64,000 bases of DNA from an uncultured Acetatifactor sp. (GCA_934402315.1 CAKRTS010000012.1:44341-108340); one strand, 5' to 3'. Counted from the stretch's first letter, positions 1 to 8,505 are shown. Numbers and translations: made by a program. Notes: generated by a model not told the origin, from the letters alone.

Positions 1-558
1 CTTCAACGTGGAGACAGGGTCGAGCGCAGAGGTCGGCTCATCCATCAGAAGTACCTCCGGCTCCACCGCAAGCGCTCTGGCGATGCAGAGTCTCTGCTGC
101 TGTCCACCGGAAAGTCCCAGCGCGGATTTATGCAGTCTGTCCTTTACCTCATCGAAGATTGCCGCACCCTTCAGCGCATTCTCCACGATCTCGTCCAACT
201 TCTGCCTGCTCTTCATCCCGTGTAATCTCGGCCCATAGGCTATATTGTCATAAATGCTCATCGGGAACGGATTCGGCTGCTGGAATACCATTCCGACCTT
301 CTTTCGGAGCAAAGTCGTGTCCACCCGCTTATCGTAAATATCTTCTCCGTCCAACAGGATCTTGCCGTCAATCTTCACATTTTCGACCAGATCGTTCATC
401 CTGTTGATGCATTTTAAGAAGGTCGACTTGCCGCAGCCGCTTGGTCCGATAAAGGCGGTAATCGCATGATCCTTGATGTCCATATTTACACTTTTCAGCG
501 CGTGGTTCGTACCGTAGTGAAGGTTCAGGTTCCGCACTGTAATCTTATTCTTTTCCAT
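1..558 (-). CDS. pstB: Phosphate ABC transporter ATP-binding protein PstB (3' end off window)
   Basis: This is the ATPase subunit that energises high-affinity phosphate import by the PstSCAB transporter at the cytoplasmic membrane. The first 186 residues are visible. Walker [10 protein letters not shown] lies at residues 38-46, the Q-loop region VFQQPNPFP near 91-99, the signature LSGGQQQR at 149-156 and Walker B LLMDEP at 170-175. The [10 protein letters not shown] sequence is typical of PstB. The start is ATG at 558, 26 bp after the pstA stop, so it is the last visible gene of the pst operon. A phoU gene would be expected further left but lies outside the window. The gene is cut by the window edge, not truncated biologically. 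Confidence 0.97.
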   Translation of the reverse strand, partial: MEKNKITVRNLNLHYGTNHALKSVNMDIKDHAITAFIGPSGCGKSTFLKCINRMNDLVENVKIDGKILLDGEDIYDKRVDTTLLRKKVGMVFQQPNPFPMSIYDNIAYGPRLHGMKSRQKLDEIVENALKGAAIFDEVKDRLHKSALGLSGGQQQRLCIARALAVEPEVLLMDEPTSALDPVSTLK

Positions 559-584
559 AGAATTACTCTCCTGTGTTCTTCCTG

Positions 585-1469
585 TTATTTGCGAATGCCC
601 TTTGTCACAAGCTTCAAAAGCAGATTGATGAGCAGCACAATGATAATCAGCACACAGCCGATACCAAACGCCGTCTCATACTCACCATTCTGCATCTGGA
701 GATAAAGCTCAATCGTCAGCGTTCCGCCGGTCTCCATTGCCTTGTGTCCAAGCTTTGCGATATTTTCAGTAAAGGAGCCCGTGAGCTTCGGCAGAAGTCT
801 CGCACTTCCCGCCGTAAAGAGAAGCGCCGCCGACTCACCCACGATTCGTCCCACGGCAAGAATCACGCCGGTCAGGATGCCCGGCATCGCCGAGGGCAGA
901 AGGATCGTCCGGATCATATACCACTTTGTCGCTCCCATTCCCAGCGCGCCGCTGCGATAGCTGTCAGGCACGGTGCGAAGCGCCTCCTGCGTGTTTCTGA
1001 CGATCAGCGGCAGCACCATCAACGTCAGTGTCAGTGCGCCGTTAAGCAGCGAATAGCCAAGTCCGAGCACGTTTCCGAAAAAAACCATACCGAACAGTCC
1101 GAAGATGACAGAGGGAATACCCGAAAGCGTCTCTGTCGTAAACTCAATCAGATGCACCAGCTTTCCGGGCTTCGCGTACTCATTCAGATAAATGGCACCT
1201 CCGACGCCGACCGGTGTTGCGATCAGCAGCGTAATGATAATAATGTAAAGCGTATTGACCAGATTTCCCGCAATGCCAACCGTTCCCTTCAAGGCGCTCG
1301 TCACGCTCGTAAAGAAGGAGGGCGACAGCTTATGAAAGCCCTTCATGAAGACATACCCGATGATACCGAGCAGAAGGAACACAGAGATGGACGCTGCCCC
1401 GTAGATTGCTGCAAGCAGAAATGTCTCCGCCGGTCTCTTTCTCTTTCTGTATAAGGTCGAATCAAACAT
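585..1469 (-). CDS. pstA: Phosphate ABC transporter permease PstA
   Basis: One of the two membrane permeases of the phosphate importer, 294 residues, the usual length for PstA. It begins with a cytoplasmic basic stretch (YRKRKRPAE) and a first membrane segment, followed by a long periplasm-side loop (residues about 40-60). Further hydrophobic segments flank the conserved ABC permease cytoplasmic loop ([17 protein letters not shown], near residues 165-185), which contacts PstB. It overlaps the end of pstC by 8 bp, indicating translational coupling. Family assignment is firm from the gene order and the loop motif. Confidence 0.96.
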   Translation of the reverse strand: MFDSTLYRKRKRPAETFLLAAIYGAASISVFLLLGIIGYVFMKGFHKLSPSFFTSVTSALKGTVGIAGNLVNTLYIIIITLLIATPVGVGGAIYLNEYAKPGKLVHLIEFTTETLSGIPSVIFGLFGMVFFGNVLGLGYSLLNGALTLTLMVLPLIVRNTQEALRTVPDSYRSGALGMGATKWYMIRTILLPSAMPGILTGVILAVGRIVGESAALLFTAGSARLLPKLTGSFTENIAKLGHKAMETGGTLTIELYLQMQNGEYETAFGIGCVLIIIVLLINLLLKLVTKGIRK

Positions 1470-2424
1470 CCTTCTTCGCTCCTTCCTTCAGGATCCGGTT
1501 CAGCACGACATTGATAATCATAATGAAGACAAACAGAACCAGTCCGATCGTAAACAGCATCTGTCTGTGTGTTCCCTGCGAATATCCCATCTCACTGACA
1601 ATCGCCGTTGTCAGGAACCGGACGGAGTTAAACGGCAGAGGCGCGTTCACACTGCTGCCGGAGACAAGCGTAATCGCCATTGCCTCACCGATCGCTCTTC
1701 CCACGCCCAGCACAACCGCTGTGACGATTCCCGACTTTGCCGCCGGAAGAATCGATTTGAAAATCGTCTGTATATGGGATGCCCCGAGCGCAAGCGATGC
1801 CGCCTTGATGCTCGGATGAACCGCGCGTATCGAGGTCTCGCTGATATTGATAACGGTCGGCAGGATCATGATGGCAAGGACGATCACGGCGGACAGGAGA
1901 TTTGCGCCGCCGGTGAACTGGTGTGTCTTTGATCCCGCGAACACCTTCAGCTCCAGCTTATACATCAGCGGATTCAGGAGGTAAATTCCGAGCAGTCCGT
2001 AGATTACGGAGGGAATACCCGCCAGCAGCTCGACTGCCGGCTTTACGATACCCGCCAGACGCTTGTCAGAAATCTCCGCAAGAAATACCGCGGTCAGGAT
2101 ACCGACCGGCACACCGATCAGAACCGCCAGCGTCGTTCCCACGATTGATGTCAGGATGACATAGAGGATTCCGAATCTCGGCTCCGCCGCCGTCGGCTTC
2201 CAGACGGTTCCGAACAAGATCTCCTTTAAGCCCACCTTAAAGATTGCCGGTGTACCGCTGATAATCATGTACAGGGTGATCGATGCCACCGCAAAGATAG
2301 CAGCCAAGGCGCAGACTGTAAAAATTGCCTGCGCCACATGCTCTACGATCGCCTTATTTCTTCTGCTTCCCATCACACTCTGTGATGCTTTGTCAGTTAC
2401 TTTCTTTTCAGGCTGTATGCTCAT
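1462..2424 (-). CDS. pstC: Phosphate ABC transporter permease PstC
   Basis: The second membrane permease of the phosphate importer, 320 residues from ATG 2424. That start (MSIQPEKK) has AAGGGA eight bases upstream; an in-frame GTG six codons earlier has no comparable ribosome-binding site. The N-terminal about 35 residues are polar and basic, followed by several membrane segments. The central region reads ELLAGIPSVIYGLLG, the PstC/PstA signature, and the coupling loop SIKAASLALGASHIQTI lies near residues 215-232. It sits between pstS and pstA in the expected order. Confidence 0.96.
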   Translation of the reverse strand: MSIQPEKKVTDKASQSVMGSRRNKAIVEHVAQAIFTVCALAAIFAVASITLYMIISGTPAIFKVGLKEILFGTVWKPTAAEPRFGILYVILTSIVGTTLAVLIGVPVGILTAVFLAEISDKRLAGIVKPAVELLAGIPSVIYGLLGIYLLNPLMYKLELKVFAGSKTHQFTGGANLLSAVIVLAIMILPTVINISETSIRAVHPSIKAASLALGASHIQTIFKSILPAAKSGIVTAVVLGVGRAIGEAMAITLVSGSSVNAPLPFNSVRFLTTAIVSEMGYSQGTHRQMLFTIGLVLFVFIMIINVVLNRILKEGAKKDV

Positions 2425-2449
2425 ACTCACATTCCCTTTCACGGGTGAT

Positions 2450-3364
2450 TTACTTTACGGTAATCAGTCCGACCTGTGCTGCTACCGCCTGACCCTCTTC
2501 GCCGAGGACATAGTCAAACCATGCGCGGACAAGCTCATTCTGTTCGGAAATCTCGCCCTTGGTTGCCATAACGAAGGGTCTGCTCAGGAAATAATTTCCG
2601 GCTTTGATATTCTCAGCTGTAGCCTCTACACCCTCCAGTGCCAGTGCGATCACGCTGTCGTCTACCACATCCAGGGAAACATAGCCGATTGCTCCGGGAG
2701 TGGATGCAACCTTTGCCATAACAGCGCCCGTGCTGTCAAGTTCATTTGCGTAAGCGCAGCTATCGATCACGTCAAGAAGCTCCTCGAAGGCTCCTCTGGT
2801 TCCGCTGCCTGCCTCACGTCCGACAACAATGATCGGTGCGTCTGCTCCGCCGACCTCAGACCAGTTTGTAATCGTGCCTGTGTAAATGTCTGTCAGCTGC
2901 TGCTTTGTAAGTCCTGTCACCGTGTTGGTCGGGTCTACGCACACTGCAATTCCGTCGATCGCGACAATGTTCTCCACCGCGCCGTTATTCTTCTCTTCAT
3001 CCTTGAGGTTTCTGGAAGAATTTCCGATGTCTGCGCTTCCGGAGGTAACTGCCTCGATACCTGCGCCGGAGCCTACAAATTCCGCTGTCACAGTCACATT
3101 GGGGTACTTCTCCATAAAGCTCTCCGCCAGAGCGTTTGCCAGCTTTTCCATGGACGTGCTGCCGACCATCTGGATGCTGCCAGACAGTTCCTTGCTGCCG
3201 CTTCCGATGCTATCCGTCTGCGTTCCGCCGGTTGTGCTCTGGGATGACTGATTCTGTGCATCGCTTGCCTGGCTGCTGTTTGATGCCGTATTTCCACAGC
3301 CTGTCATGCAGGCAGCTGCCAGTACACATGCGCTCAATAATGCGGCTAATTTCTTTGTTTTCAT
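2450..3364 (-). CDS. pstS: Phosphate-binding lipoprotein PstS
   Basis: Extracellular lipid-anchored phosphate receptor that feeds PstCA, 304 residues. The N-terminus MKTKKLAALL is followed by a hydrophobic stretch and the lipobox CMTGC. A Ser/Gln/Thr-rich linker follows, then the periplasmic-binding-protein fold with the phosphate-contact motifs GSTSMEKL, SADIGNSSR and GREAGSGTRGAFEEL. I chose ATG 3364 because GGAGG lies five to ten bases ahead; an ATG four codons upstream overlaps that ribosome-binding site. First gene of the pst operon, with a candidate Pho box about 90-130 bp upstream. Confidence 0.97.
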   Translation of the reverse strand: MKTKKLAALLSACVLAAACMTGCGNTASNSSQASDAQNQSSQSTTGGTQTDSIGSGSKELSGSIQMVGSTSMEKLANALAESFMEKYPNVTVTAEFVGSGAGIEAVTSGSADIGNSSRNLKDEEKNNGAVENIVAIDGIAVCVDPTNTVTGLTKQQLTDIYTGTITNWSEVGGADAPIIVVGREAGSGTRGAFEELLDVIDSCAYANELDSTGAVMAKVASTPGAIGYVSLDVVDDSVIALALEGVEATAENIKAGNYFLSRPFVMATKGEISEQNELVRAWFDYVLGEEGQAVAAQVGLITVK

Positions 3365-3452
3365 AATCTCCTCCATTTTCCGGGGCTTTTCTCTCCCCTT
3401 GACACTTCTTTCTTTGTCTTACGATGTTCATCTTAGCAGAGGGAAAAAGAAG

Positions 3453-3496
3453 GTAATACCATGGAGGCGTAATATCTTTGTAAGAACAAAGTAAAA
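3453..3496 (-). promoter_or_regulatory. Candidate Pho box and extended -10 promoter for pstS
   Basis: On the minus strand three TNTTAC hexamers occur at exactly 11-bp intervals (3491-3496, 3480-3485, 3469-3474). A TGG-TATTAC extended -10 follows at 3453-3461. Direct TTnACA-like repeats with 11-bp period are how PhoP/PhoB sites look in Gram-positive bacteria, and the repeats cover the -35 position. The match is inferred by eye; no regulator gene is in the window. Confidence 0.5.
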
Positions 3497-4004
3497 TCAT
3501 CCGCCCCAGACCGTGGCGAGAATGCCGTCGGCGATCGCCCGTGCAATCTCATCAAAGCGCTCGTCAAAGAGCTGGTTATCCGCATCGGTGTTGATAAATC
3601 CGACTTCCACCAGAACGGCAGGCATCTCGGTCCGGTTCAGAACGACCAGATTTCTTCTTTCGTTCACGCCAAGGTTGGTAAAGCCGACCGCCTCCAGCCT
3701 TGTATTGATGTTATAGGCGAGGGTTGCCGCCCGACTGTAAAGGTTATAGACCAGAGTTTCCACCCCGGAATACTGATTCGGGTAGGGGCTGGAATTGCGG
3801 TGGATGGAGACAAAATAGTCCGCGCCGACAGCGTTTGCCTCCATCGCCTTCTGATAGGGGGACTCATAGATGTCTGTCGTCCGCGTGTAGTAGACATCCA
3901 CTCCGTTCGCCTCAAGAATCGATCCAATCGCCAGTACAAGCGCAAGCGCATCATCCTTCTCCTGACGTCCGTTGTATGTAGCGCCGGGATTTGCGCCGCC
4001 ATGA
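3497..4004 (-). pseudogene. N-acetylmuramoyl-L-alanine amidase, 3' part of interrupted gene
   Basis: Encodes residues 10 onward of a zinc amidase (Amidase_3 family) that cleaves the bond between MurNAc and the peptidoglycan stem peptide. Visible family motifs are HGGANPGA, GRQEKD (zinc-ligand Glu), VSIHRNS (zinc-ligand His) and VLVEVGFINT (catalytic Glu). The reading frame runs on upstream into element DNA and yields an unrelated leader beginning STSNYRKK from a TTG codon with no ribosome-binding site. The true start is 2.6 kb away at 6638. The codons for HGGA lie in the 15-bp repeat shared with that fragment. Joined, the two parts give a 177-residue amidase. In the present arrangement the gene is probably silent. 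Confidence 0.85.
3990..4004. repeat. Left attachment-site core of the recombinase element
   Basis: The 15-mer tttgcgccgccatga occurs here and again at 6598-6612 in the same orientation. It is the exact point where amidase homology stops on each side, so it marks the recombination core left by integration. Confidence 0.85.
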
Positions 4005-4054
4005 GTGGGCAGTTTTTTGCGGTAATTTGAGGTTGACAAAACAGCAATGGGATG

Positions 4055-4657
4055 TTATTCTCTAACAAAGGGAAGCGGTTTTTTACCACTCGTCTGACAT
4101 TCAGTCCTGAGTGGGGTACTCGCTTCTCTTTTTATGTCCACCAGATCATATAAGTACATCCTCCCATCCTTTGTGCAGTTAATCAACAGACACGCAGAGT
4201 AAATATGATACATCTCCGTCCTCTCCTCATTTTCAAAGACCGGAATTGCAAAACGTGTCTGATAATAATACCATCCCTTTCCCGCTCTCTCGGAATGCCT
4301 CTCCTTACGATTTTCGCAAAACTGTTCATTTGTTGCTATTTCCACCATTTGAAGGATTCCCTGTGCTGCATTCGCCTTTGCCTTAGCCCTCGCACCTTTC
4401 AGTCTTTTGGTATACTCGGATCCCTTGTATTCATCCGGGAGTTCCCTTCCGATATGGACAATCCTCTCTGTTTCCATAATTTTGACAATTTCTCCAACAT
4501 ATTGTTCCAGATAGCTCTCCACAGCATTCCAGTCAATATTCTGCTTGTTTCTAAACAGTATCTCCGGCAGAACCACTACCTTGTGCCCCGCCTGATCCTC
4601 CACAATCTGTATTTTCAATTTCTTTTTTCCCCTCTTTTTCTTCATAAAATTTATCAA
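4055..4657 (-). CDS. Element-borne protein of unknown function, resembling polyvalent-protein LPD3-like domain
   Basis: 200 residues from TTG 4657 (AGGGG six bases upstream), or 196 from ATG 4645. The N-terminus is very basic (MKKKRGKKKLK). The middle, VVLPEILFRNKQNIDWNAV and EYTKRLKGARAKAKANAAQG, and the end, GWYYYQTRFAIPVFENE followed by LYDLVDIKREASTPL, recall proteins I know from Clostridia near recombinases and the LPD3-type domain of polyvalent phage and plasmid proteins. That resemblance is from memory and not certain. No catalytic motif is evident. The start lies inside the recombinase 3' end (overlap about 107 bp, different frame), so the two are co-transcribed. Last gene of the element. 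Confidence 0.65.
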   Translation of the reverse strand: MINFMKKKRGKKKLKIQIVEDQAGHKVVVLPEILFRNKQNIDWNAVESYLEQYVGEIVKIMETERIVHIGRELPDEYKGSEYTKRLKGARAKAKANAAQGILQMVEIATNEQFCENRKERHSERAGKGWYYYQTRFAIPVFENEERTEMYHIYSACLLINCTKDGRMYLYDLVDIKREASTPLRTECQTSGKKPLPFVRE

Positions 4658-6200
4658 ACGCTTCCCCTGACTCTCCCGAGAATTTGTAACAGATCACAAT
4701 TCTTCTATCCTCATATATTCTGATTTCCCGAATCATTTCAATGACGGTTTCCCTGTCAAGCCGCTCCACATCCTTCGTTTCCAACAATCGCCTGATCCAC
4801 GGGATACGAAAGACCTCCGTTTCATCTGCCATTTCCCTCTCCTGCATAGCCTTCATCTGCATGAACAATAATGTTTCTTTTTTTACATAATCCTGCCTAT
4901 ACGCAGCGAATTCCTCTCTGGAAATCAGATTCTCTTTATAATCCTCATAGAGCTCCTTTTTACGTTTTTGAAGCTTTTTCCTCTCCGCCTCTATCCTTTG
5001 TCTCTCGAATTCACCCTTTCTTCTTTCACTGCCTCTTGCCCCCTGTTCCGTAACCAGTTGTTCCAAATCGTTTGTATTTTCCAAAATAACCCGCAGATCA
5101 GCGCTGACAACCGTCTCAAAAACGTCACCGGAAACTTTGTGCGGAGTACAATACCGTTTCCCACAGCGGACATAGGTTCCGCAGTAATAATCATTGTCTT
5201 TCTTCACCATAGCCCTCCCGCAGTCGCCGCACTTTACCAGTCCCGCGAAAATATTTGCGGGTGTGCGAAAATCAAGCTGCCTTGTTCTACGCTGTAGAAG
5301 CTCCTGGGTTTTTTCCCATATCTCTGCCGTAACAATCGCGTCATGTGTTCCCTCGACAACAATCCACTCATCACAGCCTTTTACTCTGGCCTTGCCCCGC
5401 ATGCGCTGGCTTTTTTTACCTTGTACCATATTTCCGGCATACATTTCATTGTGGAGAATCCGGTTGACTGTTGAATAAGTCCAGTAAGAAGTGTTTTCTA
5501 ATCGATTGGAGTTTCTATAGTTCGCCCCGCCCAGCCTCTTATACTCGGACGGACAGACAATTCCCTCCCCATTGAGAATATTTGCAATGCTCTGCTTTCC
5601 GCAGCCTTTGAGATATAGTTCAAAAATTCTTCGGACAACTGCGGCCGCATAGTCATCGACCACCAGTCTGTTCTTATCGCCGGAAGCCTTTTGATACCCA
5701 TAAGACGCAAATGCCCCTATAAACTCCCCCGCCTCCTGCTTAGCCCGGAGAGATGCATGAATCTTATCGGATATATCCCTTGCATACTGCTCGTTGAATA
5801 TATTCTTGATCGGCAGAAGAATATCATACGCCTTCTGGGCGCTGTCTATGTTATCCGTGATGGAAATAAACCTTACACCCTTGTCCGGGAAATAGCGTTC
5901 CAGATACTTTCCGGTTTCAATATAGTCGCGCCCAAAGCGGGACAAATCCTTCACGATCACACAGTTGACTCTTCCCGCCTCGACATCTCTGATCATACGC
6001 TGAAAGGACGGGCGCTTAAAATTTGTACCCGAAAAGCCATCATCCACATAAACGTCATACACTGTAAATTCCTCTTTTGATTTCAAGTAACCTTCTATCA
6101 GCTTTTTCTGATTTCCGATGCTGTCACTCTCCGCCTTGTCCCCATCTTCTCTTGACAATCTGACATATTCCGCCACATAAAAGCACGCTTGCCCCCTCAT
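4551..6200 (-). CDS. Large serine recombinase (integrase/excisionase)
   Basis: Site-specific recombinase of 549 residues that probably integrated, and could excise, the surrounding element. The resolvase-type catalytic domain starts at once: YVRLSRED with nucleophile Ser16, then DDGFSGTNFKRPSFQRM and KDLSRFGRDYIETG carrying the active-site arginines. A Recombinase domain follows (YGYQKASGDKNRL...STVNRILHNEMYAGN), then a zinc ribbon (CGDCGRAMV...YYCGTYVRCGKRYC) and a long charged coiled coil (RQRIEAERKKLQKRKKELYEDYKE), as in large serine integrases. ATG 6200 overlaps the stop of the preceding small gene as ATGA, which favours it over the TTG seven codons upstream. All catalytic residues I can check are present. 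Confidence 0.95.
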   Translation of the reverse strand: MRGQACFYVAEYVRLSREDGDKAESDSIGNQKKLIEGYLKSKEEFTVYDVYVDDGFSGTNFKRPSFQRMIRDVEAGRVNCVIVKDLSRFGRDYIETGKYLERYFPDKGVRFISITDNIDSAQKAYDILLPIKNIFNEQYARDISDKIHASLRAKQEAGEFIGAFASYGYQKASGDKNRLVVDDYAAAVVRRIFELYLKGCGKQSIANILNGEGIVCPSEYKRLGGANYRNSNRLENTSYWTYSTVNRILHNEMYAGNMVQGKKSQRMRGKARVKGCDEWIVVEGTHDAIVTAEIWEKTQELLQRRTRQLDFRTPANIFAGLVKCGDCGRAMVKKDNDYYCGTYVRCGKRYCTPHKVSGDVFETVVSADLRVILENTNDLEQLVTEQGARGSERRKGEFERQRIEAERKKLQKRKKELYEDYKENLISREEFAAYRQDYVKKETLLFMQMKAMQEREMADETEVFRIPWIRRLLETKDVERLDRETVIEMIREIRIYEDRRIVICYKFSGESGEAFDKFYEEKEGKKEIENTDCGGSGGAQGSGSAGDTV

Positions 6201-6361
6201 GTTTCTCTCATTCCTCCGCAAAATACAGTCATGGATTTCTGAATCTCCGGAGTACTTTCTATATGTATTCTGATAATGCGTTCCACAAATTCTGTCGTGC
6301 TCTCCTTTCCTAAAAAAATGCGCTCCAGCTCATACCTCGCTGCTAACCGCTTCTTATTCAT
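6197..6361 (-). CDS. Small 54-residue element protein, SHOCT-like; possible recombination accessory factor
   Basis: Begins MNKKRLAARYELERIFLGKE and is followed by an amphipathic helix (TTEFVERIIRIHIES). Its stop overlaps the recombinase ATG as ATGA. Small basic or helical proteins with a similar ARYELERIF...EF stretch are common immediately upstream of serine recombinases in Firmicutes. Because large serine integrases need a small directionality factor for excision, this is the only candidate for that role in the element, but that is inference from position only. An in-frame TTG seven codons upstream is a weaker start. Confidence 0.6.
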   Translation of the reverse strand: MNKKRLAARYELERIFLGKESTTEFVERIIRIHIESTPEIQKSMTVFCGGMRET

Positions 6362-6542
6362 AAGACTGTAGACTCTCCGCAATGCTCATCCTTAAAGACA
6401 ATATACTGTCCACAATTTGTACAATATGTATAGCCGGAATTACTGATATAACCGTCTTAAACGTTCCAATTCAGGGGATCAACTATCAGAATGATAAAGA
6501 TGTCAATTCTCAGAAAACGAGGGAAGCTATCCCTTTGATACG

Positions 6543-6638
6543 CTAATTATACCCGACCGCATAATATTTTTCAATACGGTAATTTATTTTCCGCAACTTT
6601 GCGCCGCCATGACCGGCATCAAGTGCTACAAGTGCCAT
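6543..6638 (-). pseudogene. N-acetylmuramoyl-L-alanine amidase, 5' part of interrupted gene
   Basis: ATG 6638 begins MALVALDAGHGGA, the classical start of Amidase_3 enzymes with the first zinc-ligand His. After codon 13 homology ends at the 15-bp repeat, and 18 element-encoded residues follow to a TAG at 6543. A strong GGGAGG lies nine to fourteen bases before the ATG, so this is the authentic start of the gene whose remainder is at 3497-4004. As it stands it would yield a 31-residue peptide with no enzymatic function. Confidence 0.85.
6598..6612. repeat. Right attachment-site core of the recombinase element
   Basis: Second copy of the 15-mer described at 3990-4004. It encodes the His-Gly-Gly zinc-ligand segment of the amidase, so either junction keeps those codons. 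Confidence 0.85.
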
Positions 6639-6644
6639 ATAAAA

Positions 6645-6685
6645 AGACCTCCCACATAACTTTCTATAAGCTATGCGGAAGGTCT
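6645..6685 (-). terminator. Intrinsic terminator after ABC exporter; its 3' arm holds the amidase ribosome-binding site
   Basis: On the minus strand AGACCTTCCGCATA pairs with TATGTGGGAGGTCT, allowing three G-U pairs, around a short loop. The stem is followed directly by TTTTTAT. The GGGAGG used to start the amidase is in the 3' arm and the U-tract forms the spacer to its ATG. Confidence 0.75.
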
Positions 6686-6738
6686 GGTTCTGTGTCTGTC
6701 CTGTTACTGTTTTTGATTTTATGTCTGAACGATGCTTG

Positions 6739-8505
6739 TCAGACTGCGAACTGGCTGTTGTACAGGTTTGCGTAGAAGCCGCCCTTTGCCAGAAGCGTCT
6801 CATGGCTGCCCTGCTCAATGATATTGCCGTCCTTCATGACGAGAATGATGTCCGCCTCCTGGATGGTTGACAGTCTGTGCGCCACGATAAAGCTGGTTCT
6901 GCCCTCCATCATGGTTGCGAACGCATTCTGAATCTTTAACTCGGTTCTGGTATCGATGGACGAGGTCGCCTCATCCAGAATCAGCATCGGCGGCAGACAG
7001 AGCATCACGCGTGCGATACAGAGCAGCTGCTTCTGTCCCTGCGAAAGACTTCCTCCGTCCTCCGTGATTACCGTGTTATACCCTTCCGGCAGCCGCTTGA
7101 TAAAGCTGTGCGCATGTGCCGACTTTGCAGCCGCGATCACCTCTTCATCGGTTGCATCCGGCTTGCCCATGCAGATATTGTCGCGTATCGTTCCGGCTCT
7201 CAGCCATGTCTCCTGAAGCACCATGCCGTAGCTGGTGCGCAGGCTGCCTCTTGTCAGATGGCAGATGTCGTTTCCGTCAACCGAGATCCTGCCGCTGTTT
7301 ACATCATAGAAGCGCATCAGAAGGTTAATCAGCGTTGTCTTTCCGCAGCCGGTAGGCCCCACGATGGCAACCCTCTGTCCCGGCTTTACCTCCAGATTGA
7401 AATCCTCGATCAGCTTCTTGTCCGGCACATAGCTGAAGTAAACGTTTTCAAGCTTTACATTGCCCTTTGCGTGCTCAAGCACCTTCGCATCCTCTGCATC
7501 CGGCACCTGCGGCTCCTCGTCGATCAGTTCAAAGATCCGCGCCGCGCAGGCAAGCGCATTCTGCAGCTCCGTCACAACGCCGGAAATCTCGTTGAAGGGC
7601 TTTGTGTACTGGTTTGCGTAGCTTAAGAAGCAGGACAGGCGGCCTACGCTGATACCGCCGCGGATCGCCACGAACGCTCCGAAAATTCCCACGCCCGCAT
7701 ACACAAGGCTGTTGACAAATCTCGTACAGGGGTTCGTCAGCGAAGAGAAAAAGATCGCCTTGAGGGAACACTTTTCCAGTCTTCCGTTAATTTCCGCGAA
7801 CTGCTCCCTGACCGCCGTCTCCCGTGAAAAGGTCTTTACCACCTTCTGGTTGCCGATCATCTCCTCGATCAGCGAGGTCTGCTCTCCCCTTGTCTCGGAC
7901 TGCAGCTTGAACATCGAATAGGTTCTCGTCGCAATAAACTTTGCCACGAGGAAGGATACCGGCGTGATACATATGACCACCAATGCAATAGGAACGTTGG
8001 TGACAAGCATGAAGATCAGCGTGCCGATGATGGTTAAAACACCGGTGAACAGCTGCGTAAAGCCCATCAGCAGACCGTCCGCAAAGGTGTCTACATCCGC
8101 GATGACACGGCTCACAATATCTCCGTAGGCATGCGCATCCAGATACTTCAACGGCAGAATCTCCAGTCTGCGGAACGCATCCTCCCGGATGTCCTTGACA
8201 ACATGGTAGGTAATATGGTTATTGCAGGTGTTCATGACCCACTGCGCTATAGCCGTGGCTAAGATCGCAATGCCGATCTTTTTCATGATTGCAAATACCG
8301 CGGTAAAGTCCACCGCGCCTTTTCCGAGAAGAAGATCGACGGCATCTCCGGTAAGGATCGGCACATACAGCGTGAGCACGACCGTCACCGCCGCCAGCAG
8401 AAGCGAGAGTCCGACCAGCAGCCAGTATTTCCGGATGTAATTCAAAACCTTTTTCATCGTTGCCATCTGCCCCGATCTCTTATTCTTTGTCTCCAGATCA
8501 GCCAT
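6739..8505 (-). CDS. ABC exporter half-transporter, catalytically complete subunit of a heterodimer
   Basis: 588 residues: a six-helix exporter membrane domain (residues about 25-320) followed by an ATPase domain with Walker A GPTGCGKTT, Walker B MLILDEATS and switch His in IVAHRLST. The signature is LSQGQ instead of LSGGQ. Together with its partner this fits the asymmetric heterodimeric multidrug or peptide exporters (BmrCD or TM287/288 type), in which the altered signature contributes to the degenerate ATP site. It overlaps the upstream partner by 8 bp and starts with GGGAGG ahead of ATG 8505. Substrate cannot be read from sequence; a drug, lipid or peptide are all possible. Confidence 0.93.
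   Translation of the reverse strand: MADLETKNKRSGQMATMKKVLNYIRKYWLLVGLSLLLAAVTVVLTLYVPILTGDAVDLLLGKGAVDFTAVFAIMKKIGIAILATAIAQWVMNTCNNHITYHVVKDIREDAFRRLEILPLKYLDAHAYGDIVSRVIADVDTFADGLLMGFTQLFTGVLTIIGTLIFMLVTNVPIALVVICITPVSFLVAKFIATRTYSMFKLQSETRGEQTSLIEEMIGNQKVVKTFSRETAVREQFAEINGRLEKCSLKAIFFSSLTNPCTRFVNSLVYAGVGIFGAFVAIRGGISVGRLSCFLSYANQYTKPFNEISGVVTELQNALACAARIFELIDEEPQVPDAEDAKVLEHAKGNVKLENVYFSYVPDKKLIEDFNLEVKPGQRVAIVGPTGCGKTTLINLLMRFYDVNSGRISVDGNDICHLTRGSLRTSYGMVLQETWLRAGTIRDNICMGKPDATDEEVIAAAKSAHAHSFIKRLPEGYNTVITEDGGSLSQGQKQLLCIARVMLCLPPMLILDEATSSIDTRTELKIQNAFATMMEGRTSFIVAHRLSTIQEADIILVMKDGNIIEQGSHETLLAKGGFYANLYNSQFAV

Larger units (their letters stand above)
3990..6612 (-). mobile_element. 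2.6 kb serine-recombinase integrative element inside amidase gene
   Basis: The element is bounded by identical 15-bp direct repeats and contains three minus-strand genes: a 54-residue protein, a large serine recombinase and a 200-residue protein. The genes overlap one another. Collapsing the element to one repeat copy joins ATG GCA CTT ... GGC GGC GCA to AAT CCC GGC in frame, restoring an uninterrupted amidase. This is the structure expected of large-serine-recombinase integration. The small size and absence of other cargo set it apart from conjugative elements and prophages. Confidence 0.85.

Noticed and set aside
6362-6450. Zinc-ribbon-like frame (YCTNCGQYIVFKDEHCGES) just upstream of the 54-residue element gene
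   Set aside because: The pattern is suggestive of a small zinc-ribbon protein, but the frame has a stop upstream and no start codon; at most a relic.
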